From Desulfobacterales bacterium HSG2 (lineage in GTDB: Bacteria; Desulfobacterota; Desulfobacteria; Desulfobacterales; 4be13): DNA of 40,906 nucleotides. Below the pieces are notes generated by a model. It did not search any database. It was given only the letters and a program-made list of their open reading frames with translations, and was not told where the DNA came from. Both the position numbers and the translations under genes were made by a program. The stretch is taken from contig JAUCGI010000029.1 in assembly GCA_030378035.1 (NCBI GenBank), positions 1-40,906 on the forward strand. Reading direction: 5' to 3'. Shown here one piece after another: positions 25,300 through 31,744 of this stretch; position 1 is the stretch's first letter, and the number at the start of each line of letters is the position of its first letter.

Positions 25300-26937
25300 T
25301 CAAAACAGTTCCGCGGTGATCTGAAAATGAATTCCGTCATCCTGGATGTTATACTCTCCGGGATCTTCAACATCTCTGAGGGCATATCCCCAATAGACCT
25401 CCGCGAGTATCTTCGGGGTGACAGTCCAGCGCAATCCCACCCCCGTGCTGTAAATGCTGTCAGTCGAAGGATCGGGTCTGTCGGTGTTCCAGCCCTGGCC
25501 AAAGTCGAAAAAAGGGAGTACCAGGTGTAAAAATCCGTCGTTCGTTCCCTTGGTCACCCTCAACTGCGCCACCGGAATCCGCCATTCAAAAGCGCTTATC
25601 ACGCCGTTGTCTGTGGTTAGCTGATTTTCTCTGTACCCTCGGACGGTGGTTGCTCCCCCGATGGAAAATTTTTCCATTGGCAGAAGCGGGTCATTGGAAA
25701 GGCGCAGGTCTGTTCTGAGGAGTATCTGGCTGTTCAGCGGGCTGATCCGTTTGAGCCACTGAAACTGTCCCAGCCAAGTGATAAATTCTCCGTCAACCCC
25801 GCTGTCGTTTACAGTCGCGCCCATCATGTCAAGCCCGAAGCCGAAGCTCGAACGCAACGCAAGCACCTGGGTCAGTGTGCGGTCCACCCACTCCTGGGAA
25901 AAACGCAACACGGATATCTCGCTTTCGCCGTCTTCTGTCCCCTCTGCAAAGGAAAAAGGCTCATTTAACAGATAAGTCTCGCTCTCCCGCTTTTCAAATT
26001 TCAGTTCCATGGCAAATTCCCGGGAGAGCGTTTTGTAAAACGGATGGCGCAGGGCAACACTGTATGTCTTTGTCTTGCTTGCAATATCCAGTTTGTCAAA
26101 CGGATCGGTCACCACATCTGATTCCGAACGGTCAAAGTCAAAGGCCAGGGTCGTGTCCCACCGGGTTATCGGAATCGTATAGTTTGCCGAATACTCGTTC
26201 AGTCCCTCTGTCAGTCCGTAACTCACGCCCAGGGCGTCTCCCCATCCGGTCAGATTGATGTGCCGGAGCCCGACCTCACCCCTATATGACCCGATGCCGG
26301 GGGAATTGTGATTGTTGAATGTGAGCGACATATGATAAGGTCGTGATTCATCCACTTTGACATCAAGCATGGCCTCGCCCGGCTCAAGCCCGGGGCCCAG
26401 GGTTGCATTGATATTTTCAACGCGGGGATCCTGCCTGATAAGTTTCAGGCGGTCCTGAAGCGTGATGATGTTCAGGGGTCCTGCTTCGGGACCTGTTGTC
26501 AGTTCCAGACGTTTGGAAATGTATCCCGTGCGGAGCCATGTGTTTCCGGAAACCTCCGTCTTTGAGAGCTTCCCCTCGATGATACGGAAAGTGATGATGC
26601 CGTCTTTCATCTGCTGATCCGGGATGACCGCGCCGGAGTTCACATACCCCCTGTCAATGTAAAACAGGGTCACACTCTTTTTGGCTTCCTGCATTTCCTC
26701 AGCCGTGATTTCACGGTTTTCATAAGGCCCGAGAATCGGGGCCAGGTCCTCTTCGGAAAATACGGTGTTGCCCTCCAGCCGGAATTTGCGGACAAACACC
26801 CTTCCCACAGAAGACAACCGCGCCTCGTCTTCCTCAATCGGGGGCAACACGCTTTCTGACCCGGCCGCGGTCGCAGCGTGTTTCCAGATAACAACCATAC
26901 CCACAATCAGAATTAAAGTTAAGACTTTTTTCAACAC
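25300..26937 (-). CDS. TpsB-family outer-membrane secretion/activation protein (ShlB/FhaC/HecB type)
   Basis: TpsB proteins are 16-strand outer-membrane pores that secrete a large TpsA partner. The 545-residue protein has a signal peptide (LTLILIVGMVVIWKHAATAA) and POTRA 1 at about 47-120 (VFVRKFRLEGNTVFSEEDLA, VTLFYIDRGYVNSGAVIPDQ). POTRA 2 is at about 121-195 (IIEGKLSKTEVSGNTWLRTG, GEAMLDVKVDESRPYH). A beta-barrel runs from about 200 to the C-terminal phenylalanine (FQITAELF), with the conserved strand motif TVRGYRENQLTTDNG. No hemagglutinin-like TpsA is encoded beside it, so the cargo is elsewhere or is a downstream product such as the RGLS protein. Confidence 0.92.
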   Translation of the reverse strand: MLKKVLTLILIVGMVVIWKHAATAAGSESVLPPIEEDEARLSSVGRVFVRKFRLEGNTVFSEEDLAPILGPYENREITAEEMQEAKKSVTLFYIDRGYVNSGAVIPDQQMKDGIITFRIIEGKLSKTEVSGNTWLRTGYISKRLELTTGPEAGPLNIITLQDRLKLIRQDPRVENINATLGPGLEPGEAMLDVKVDESRPYHMSLTFNNHNSPGIGSYRGEVGLRHINLTGWGDALGVSYGLTEGLNEYSANYTIPITRWDTTLAFDFDRSESDVVTDPFDKLDIASKTKTYSVALRHPFYKTLSREFAMELKFEKRESETYLLNEPFSFAEGTEDGESEISVLRFSQEWVDRTLTQVLALRSSFGFGLDMMGATVNDSGVDGEFITWLGQFQWLKRISPLNSQILLRTDLRLSNDPLLPMEKFSIGGATTVRGYRENQLTTDNGVISAFEWRIPVAQLRVTKGTNDGFLHLVLPFFDFGQGWNTDRPDPSTDSIYSTGVGLRWTVTPKILAEVYWGYALRDVEDPGEYNIQDDGIHFQITAELF

Positions 26938-26960
26938 TCGCTCCTTTCTTGGAATTATAA

Positions 26961-27068
26961 GTGCATCCTTTATTTTGCCTGAAAAGTAGTTTGCACTTAA
27001 AAGTTTGTGGTTTCGCGTTTATGCGGAACTGCAAACTTTTAAGTGTAAACCCATAAATGAAGGATACC
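26961..27068. mobile_element. GGCATCC-type palindromic element, copy B
   Basis: Ends GTGCATCCTTTATTT and AAATGAAGGATACC. The inner arms GTTTGCACTTAAAAGTTTG (26990-27008) and CAAACTTTTAAGTGTAAAC (27032-27050) are nearly perfect complements. It lies 24 bases upstream of the TpsB gene, in its likely promoter or leader. Confidence 0.75.
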
Positions 27069-27240
27069 ATTATAAAGGTTAGAAAATTCCGAAACCTGAT
27101 TTCAGATTTCCTTCAGCTTTAAATTTGTATGTTACCACTTAAATTTGGATTGTTCAACCATAATTTGAAATTAGTGCCAAGGAGTTTTGAAAACTTCGGG
27201 CCGCCAAACACAAAACACAAAACTACCAAACACGCGATTA

Positions 27241-27371
27241 GGCATCCTTCATAAAAGCCGAAAGTTGTTCACACTTCTCCAATCGGCATTTCACATCCCA
27301 CACAAAGGGCACAGAGAACAAAGGAACCCACCCTGACACCCGAAAGTGTAAACCGACAAATGAAGGATGCC
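27241..27371. mobile_element. GGCATCC-type palindromic element, copy C
   Basis: Ends GGCATCCTTCATAAAAG and ACAAATGAAGGATGCC, with sub-terminal TTCACACTT and AAGTGTAAAC. The 60-base interior is different from the other copies. It ends five bases from the CooC-like stop codon. The stretch 27069-27240 between copies B and C holds no gene. Confidence 0.75.
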
Positions 27372-27376
27372 AACCA

Positions 27377-28138
27377 TTACTTAAAATCTTCAAGAAATTT
27401 ACAGACCTGATCGATTTCCGGAAGCTCTGTTTTCAATTCCCTGCCTTCAAGGGAATCCATGAAAATGGTATGATCTTTCGGTAACTTGGCGATCACTTTC
27501 TCCATGTCAATATGCGCGGACATGATATCTTCAACCGCGTCATCCACTTTGTTCAGCAGGAAAAAAACCGCCGCGCCCGCGTTCTGAGCCATTTCCTCTA
27601 TTTTCTTTGCCAGCATGAAGGATTCATACGTCGGGTCCGTAACACCGAGAACCATGTCACATCCCTCTTCCACCCGTCTTCCGAAATGTTCAATGCCTGC
27701 CTCGGTATCCACGATGACCATTTCATCATCCCCGACCTCGAGGTTTGATAAAAAAGTTTTGGAAACAAATCCCATTGAACACGCGCATCCCTCACCGAAG
27801 CGGTGGATCTTGCCGATAATCAGCATCCGGATTCCGTTTATGTCCATGGTGCATTCATCAGGGATATCACTGATCTTCCATTTTTCATTGGCAAATGGCA
27901 CGGGAGTTTTCCCTTTTGTAAAAAGTTTTACCATTTTATCCTTGGCGCCTTTTTTACCTCCCAGCGTATCCATAAGGCTGACTGATGACGTGACACCCAT
28001 CAGACGATGGAGTCCCAGGTTGGATTCATCAGCATCCATTAGAAGCACTTTGTACCCTCTGTTTTTTAAACTTTTTGCAATAAGAACAGATATGGTGCTT
28101 TTTCCGCTTCCCCCTTTGCCGCAAATCAGAATTTTCAT
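27377..28138 (-). CDS. CooC-like nickel-insertion ATPase (MinD/ParA fold)
   Basis: CooC proteins are dimeric ATPases that help insert nickel into carbon monoxide dehydrogenase or acetyl-CoA synthase. The 253-residue protein begins with the deviant Walker A KGGSGKST (residues 8-15), followed by VLLMDADESNLGLH, the Walker B-like strand EMVIVDTEAGIEHFGR, and VFFLLNKVDD for base recognition. Cys118-Ala-Cys120 in EGCACSMG matches the C-x-C nickel/zinc site between CooC subunits. The family is common in anaerobes using the Wood-Ljungdahl pathway. No carbon monoxide dehydrogenase gene lies in the window. AAGGAA just upstream of the ATG (28141-28152 side) is the likely ribosome site. Confidence 0.88.
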   Translation of the reverse strand: MKILICGKGGSGKSTISVLIAKSLKNRGYKVLLMDADESNLGLHRLMGVTSSVSLMDTLGGKKGAKDKMVKLFTKGKTPVPFANEKWKISDIPDECTMDINGIRMLIIGKIHRFGEGCACSMGFVSKTFLSNLEVGDDEMVIVDTEAGIEHFGRRVEEGCDMVLGVTDPTYESFMLAKKIEEMAQNAGAAVFFLLNKVDDAVEDIMSAHIDMEKVIAKLPKDHTIFMDSLEGRELKTELPEIDQVCKFLEDFK

Positions 28139-28365
28139 AAAAGCATTTCCTTCTTAATAAAACCAAGTTTCTTTAGAGTCTAAAGATAAAATACATCAGA
28201 TAGTTAAAATTGTAAAGAGGATTTTATGATTTTATGAGCATCAATGTTGTTTGTGATTCTTTTTCATTATACGGGCAACTACAAATCCGTGCCCTTTATG
28301 ACTTTGGCTGGTCATGTAAATTCAGGTCACGGATTTGCAAAGTAAACTTAAAGATTTCCAAATCT

Positions 28366-28470
28366 CTTTATCTTTATCTTGCTCTTGCTCTTTATCTTGC
28401 TCTTGCTCTTGCTCTTTATCAGGATAAAGATAAAGAGCAAGAGCAAGAGCAAGAGCAAGAGCAAGATTAA
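28366..28470. repeat. Facing CTTGCTCTTGCTC and GAGCAAGAGCAAG hexamer arrays
   Basis: Hexamers CTCTTG and CTTTAT on the left face GATAAA and GAGCAA on the right across the centre AGG (about 28421). This is a near-perfect 45-bp fold-back in a gene-free stretch upstream of the CooC gene. Confidence 0.9.
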
Positions 28471-28491
28471 GCCTTATGGCAAAGTGATCCA

Positions 28492-28534
28492 CTATAGGGA
28501 TTTTGCATAAGTTTCTTATATGAAATCCCTATAG
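28492..28534. repeat. CTATAGGGATTT inverted repeat
   Basis: Perfect 12-bp arms at 28492-28503 and 28523-28534 with a partly self-complementary loop (GCATAAG / CTTATATG). Confidence 0.75.
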
Positions 28535-28551
28535 TTTTTGAAACTCTGAAT

Positions 28552-28963
28552 GCTCCCCTTCGGAAAGTTTTGAAAACTCCGAGTTGGTTCCGTGTGGTAA
28601 AGAATGAAAGTTTTAAAAACTTCAAAGGGTCTGAATCCGCTATACCATAAAAAATATACAAAACGCTCCCTTCGGAAAGTTTTAAAAACTCCGAATGGCC
28701 GACTTGTAAAGAATGAAAGTTTTAAAAACTTTGAAGGGGTCTGAATCCATTTATACCATAATATATAACGCTCCTTCCGCGATACTTCGGACAATTTTTT
28801 TATGGTGTCGGGAAGGGACTGCCGACACGCCCTGCAAAACGGGCATCCCGGTTTCGGGAAGTCCGCGTTGTCCCTTCCCGGAACAGCGGTCCGGAGGGCT
28901 TTTCACAAAAACTGTCCGAACTATTGCCTCCGGAAAGTTTTTAAAACTCCGAATGGCCGATTT
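28552..28963. repeat. About 110-bp tandem repeat, third copy interrupted
   Basis: Units start GCTCC at 28552, 28665 and 28770. Each contains CGGAAAGTTTTRAAAACTCC, a second palindrome GAAAGTTTTAAAAACTT and GGGTCTGAATCC. The third unit is split by a 149-base element at 28779-28927 and resumes at 28928. Confidence 0.8.
28779..28927. mobile_element. 149-bp non-coding insertion element with about 21-bp terminal inverted repeats
   Basis: The left end GCGATACTTCGGACAATTTT and the complement of the right end (GCAATAGTTCGGACAGTTTT) differ at three positions. Inside, GGGAAGGGAC and GTCCCTTCCC form a second stem. The uninterrupted sister copy (28665-28698) shows the empty site. It has no coding capacity, so it is MITE-like. 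Confidence 0.8.
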
Positions 28964-29033
28964 AAGTTCATAGTTCCGGCGTTTAGGCGGCACACCAAAC
29001 GCCGGAACTACGAACTTAAAAGTGTAAAAAACA

Positions 29034-29204
29034 TAGGCTACCAATCTAAAGCGGGACAGCTTGTGTCAGACCACGAAAGGACACGAAAAGACACGAAAAA
29101 CTTACGCCCGCAACCGAGTCCCTGTTTCGTGTGTTTTCGCCTGTTTCGTGTGTTTCGTGGTATGAATTGTTACAAAAAATGTCCCGCTTTATGTTGATAG
29201 CCTA
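29034..29204. mobile_element. 171-bp MITE-like element with 25-bp terminal inverted repeats
   Basis: The ends at 29034-29058 (TAGGCTACCAATC then TAAAGCGGGACA) and 29180-29204 (complement TAGGCTATCAACA then TAAAGCGGGACA) match at 22 of 25 positions. The interior is rich in CACGAAA/TTTCGTG words that also pair. No ORF of note. Confidence 0.8.
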
Positions 29205-29248
29205 AACCAACCTATAAATAAAGGATGCCGATATCATATACAAAAAAT

Positions 29249-29542
29249 GGCATCTTTCATATCACTTCACACTTTTTCTGAGGAACGAACTGGGCTGATG
29301 AAATTCCCGGTTTTATGGCGGTTTTCCAGCCGTGATCCGGCCGGTGTCTGTTCCGACACGCAGTCTCCCGGGACAAGGCCGCGGCCTTCATCCGGAACAG
29401 GTCGGAACGGAAACCGGATCGGTCAGAAATGACCGAAAAGCCGTTTTTTCATCACCCCAGGAACGAACTCATCCGCGTTTATCCGCGTACATCCGCGTCC
29501 CGCTCTTCTTTCAGAAGTGTCAACTGACAAATGAAGGATGCC
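29249..29542. mobile_element. GGCATCC-type palindromic element, copy D
   Basis: Ends GGCATCTTTCATATCAC and GACAAATGAAGGATGCC, with sub-terminal CACACTTTTTCTGAGG and AGAAGTGTCAACTG. A lone right end (AAATAAAGGATGCC) sits at 29216-29229. The 230-base interior has three CATCCGCGT/TATCCGCGT words (29468-29500) and no gene. Confidence 0.7.
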
Positions 29543-29636
29543 CAAAAAATATCATTTTTTTTCAGGGGTATTGAAATTAGTGTTGCGTTCTGTTATTCAT
29601 TCTGAAAAGAAAATCGTTTTTTAAGGATGCTGGAAA

Positions 29637-29947
29637 ATGCAATACACCGTTTTGTTACACCGTTATTCGGACGGAAATTATGAGGCGGTCGCTCCCGCTG
29701 TGTGGGAAAGGGAAACACACGGGATGAGGCTTTGGAACGACTCAGGAACACGCTTCGTGACCGGCCGGACAGGACACAAATCACTTTCGTTGATGTGGAT
29801 TTCCCGAAATCGGAAGGTAACAGACAGAATCCCTGGCTGGCAACAGCGGGGATGTTTGCGGATGATCCCGTGCCGATGCTGAGGGAAATTTATTCCCTTC
29901 GGGATATGCCTGAAGTTATGAATAATGACAATAATGTCCTAAGATAA
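29637..29947 (+). pseudogene. HicB-family antitoxin gene with a frameshift
   Basis: The first frame gives MQYTVLLHRYSDGNYEAVAP, the start of the HicB partial RNase H fold. The continuation is in another frame from about 29702: GKGNTRDEALERLRNTL, the family's G-x-T-x-E-E-A box, then ITFVDVDFPKSEGNRQNPWL and FADDPVPMLREIY. Joining near 29697-29702 gives one protein of about 102 residues. Bases appear to be missing at the GCTGTGTGGG run. No HicA toxin gene is next to it. It is either a pseudogene or a sequencing error. Confidence 0.7.
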
Positions 29948-29949
29948 AA

Positions 29950-30309
29950 ATGGAAATCGGACTCGGAGAATATGTCAGAGCAGATGGTAAATGTCCTTTT
30001 CAGAGATTGGCTCAGAGCTTTGAAGATTCTGCCGTGATATCCTCCCTCTGGGCCGTGAGCGACATCTCCACCAGCTTTCTCATGCGGCGATCATCAGCAA
30101 AAAACGCAGCACTCCGGGAGGCGCAGCAATGGGTGCGGGATGTGACGATGAGAGATATCCGCCCGGATATTCGGGAGGCCCTTGAACAGACGGAAAGGCA
30201 GGCAGAGGCCCTTGAACAGATGAAAAAGACTGAGACACCTTATTACAGCAAAGTCCGTGCGGATATCCGCTCCCTCAGACAGTGCCTCAGAAGAGACGAT
30301 GATGAGTAG
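29950..30309 (+). pseudogene. C-terminal fragment of a CHAT-domain protein
   Basis: The 119-codon frame encodes AVISSLWAVSDISTSFLMRR, which is the strand-helix after the catalytic cysteine in CHAT domains. ALREAQQWVRDVTMRDI follows, the usual C-terminal helix, and then a Gln/Glu-rich tail. The histidine and cysteine motifs are absent. A gap of about 20 residues also separates the two parts compared with the intact CHAT protein at 22874. The ATG at 29950 lies within foreign sequence, so this is a relic. Confidence 0.65.
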
Positions 30310-30392
30310 CCGTTCGGACATCCCTGGTACTGTGGGCGTTTATGTGTACGGAAAATTGGAAATAACTCATTTTTTCAGGAGGTAATCATAAT

Positions 30393-30497
30393 ATGACACT
30401 TAAATTTATGTTGCGGACCGTCAGCGAAAACGGACCGATATCGGCAATTATTCGGATTGATTCACATTTGATTTCGGACAAACATACGGATAAATGA
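30393..30497 (+). CDS. 34-residue ORF coupled to a nucleotidyltransferase gene
   Basis: A strong ribosome site (AGGAGG at 30377-30382) precedes an ATG opening MTLKFMLRTVSENGPISAII. Its TGA overlaps the next ATG (ATGA, 30494-30497), so translation is coupled. The peptide has no recognised family. It could be a leader or the real partner of the following enzyme. Confidence 0.5.
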   Translation: MTLKFMLRTVSENGPISAIIRIDSHLISDKHTDK

Positions 30498-31000
30498 AAA
30501 TGACAGACAAGAAAATCAGCTATGCAGACAATGTCCGCAGGATTCCTTTCGGCTTCAGAAACTTATCGGAATTTCGGGAATTTGGGAAAACACTTCATTC
30601 CGGTTTCAGGGAAGCAGGGTTTGATGATGTCACAGCGATAATGCAAGGATCTGCGACAACTGGAAAAAGTTTCGCCAAGGAAAAAATTTTCAACGGGGAT
30701 AGTGATTTTGATGTCGCGATAGTTAGTCCGTCCTTATTCAATTTGGCGAAAAACATGGGACTGAAAGTTTGGGGAAAAACCAATCAGCCCCGAATCCTTC
30801 TTGAAGCAGAAGAAAGCCGTGTTGAAATTGAAGGACTCGGTTTGACAAATGTGACAGAGGAACTTCGTAAAAAAGCCGGCAGGGTGGTAAATTTCATGGT
30901 TTACAGATCAAAATCCGACGCGTTCCGACGAGCGGAATACTCAGCCGATCGGATGGGAGTCGGGAGAGAATCGGCTAACATACCGATTCCGAAACAATGA
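30494..31000 (+). CDS. Nucleotidyltransferase-fold protein
   Basis: A 168-residue protein with the polymerase-beta nucleotidyltransferase signature: a G-S motif (IMQGSATTGKSFA) followed by GDSDFDVAIVSP, giving the metal-binding D-x-D. Such small enzymes transfer a nucleotide to protein, RNA or small molecules and are frequent toxin or antitoxin components. The C-terminal part (LTNVTEELRKKAGRVVNFMV, DRMGVGRESANI) is not recognised. It starts in the stop of a 34-codon ORF and is followed 30 bases after its stop by the unknown gene at 31031. Substrate unknown. Confidence 0.7.
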   Translation: MKMTDKKISYADNVRRIPFGFRNLSEFREFGKTLHSGFREAGFDDVTAIMQGSATTGKSFAKEKIFNGDSDFDVAIVSPSLFNLAKNMGLKVWGKTNQPRILLEAEESRVEIEGLGLTNVTEELRKKAGRVVNFMVYRSKSDAFRRAEYSADRMGVGRESANIPIPKQ

Positions 31001-31030
31001 TAACTTCTGACACGGAAAAGGAGATGCCTT

Positions 31031-31405
31031 ATGAAAGTCTATGATATTTACGGATTGGAAACGGATGATTTCAAATCGGTTTTACCTGTTGTTGAGCGGG
31101 CAACGGGAGCCAAGTTTGAGGAGCGGGAAAGCTACTATCTGGGAGGGACATATTATCGGTTCGGACGGGATCCAGCAAGAGAGAATTTCAGTATTCGGCG
31201 CAATTTTAACCCGATAGAGGAGGAGTGGAATGAAGAGGATTTCAAAGATATGGGAATGCTGATTTATGTGAACAATACGGAACGTGCTGAAAAAATTGAA
31301 AGAATGATCAGGAATGCGATGCCGGAAATTGTTCTGATCAGACGGACAGAAGTATCTGATGAATCAGATGAAAACGAACTTCAGTATTCACGGGTAGCCG
31401 CGTAA
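31031..31405 (+). CDS. Unrecognised 124-residue protein, probable partner of the nucleotidyltransferase
   Basis: A soluble acidic protein with an alpha/beta pattern: MKVYDIYGLETDDFKSVLPV, ESYYLGGTYYRFGRD, ENFSIRRNFNPIEEEW, GMLIYVNNTERAEKIERMI and EIVLIRRTEV. The design resembles small immunity-type or bacteriocin-resistance proteins, but I cannot name a family. AAAAGGAG at 31016-31023 precedes the ATG. Close spacing to the nucleotidyltransferase gene suggests a two-gene unit. Confidence 0.6.
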   Translation: MKVYDIYGLETDDFKSVLPVVERATGAKFEERESYYLGGTYYRFGRDPARENFSIRRNFNPIEEEWNEEDFKDMGMLIYVNNTERAEKIERMIRNAMPEIVLIRRTEVSDESDENELQYSRVAA

Positions 31406-31420
31406 AACCGGAGTTTTTCC

Positions 31421-31468
31421 CTTGTTACGAAGCTCTGCCTTGTAAGGCAGGCGGAGCCTCGTAACAAG
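31421..31468. terminator. Long hairpin after the unknown gene
   Basis: CTTGTTACGA (31421-31430) pairs with TCGTAACAAG (31459-31468), and the inside continues GCTC-GCCT / AGGC-GAGC with bulges. It lies 16 bases past the stop codon. A T-tract is lacking, so it may instead be a palindromic repeat. Confidence 0.45.
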
Positions 31469-31500
31469 TTCAAAGTTCACGTTCAGGGGTTCAGGTTATC

Positions 31501-31699
31501 CCCTAAACCCGTTATAGTCAGGAACAAATTTACTGATTATAACGGATTTAGGGGAGCCTTGAACTTGAACTTGAACTTGAACTCAGACATGAATGTTCAC
31601 GCCGGGATTCACGTTCACGTTCAAGTTTAAGTTTAAGTTTAAGTTCAAGTTCAAGTTTACGGGCATGTTCACAGAGTTCCCTAAATCCGTTATAATCAG
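31501..31699. repeat. CCCTAAATCCGTTATAATCAG inverted repeats with TTGAAC hexamer arrays
   Basis: Copies at 31501-31521 and 31679-31699 (direct) and 31533-31553 (inverted). Between them (TTGAAC)4 at about 31559-31582 faces GTTCAA/TTTAAG units at 31615-31658. The block fills the space before the TPR gene; no gene is seen. Confidence 0.8.
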
Positions 31700-31744
31700 C
31701 AAATTTATCATGAATTAATTATAAACCAGGAGAAAAATATCAAA

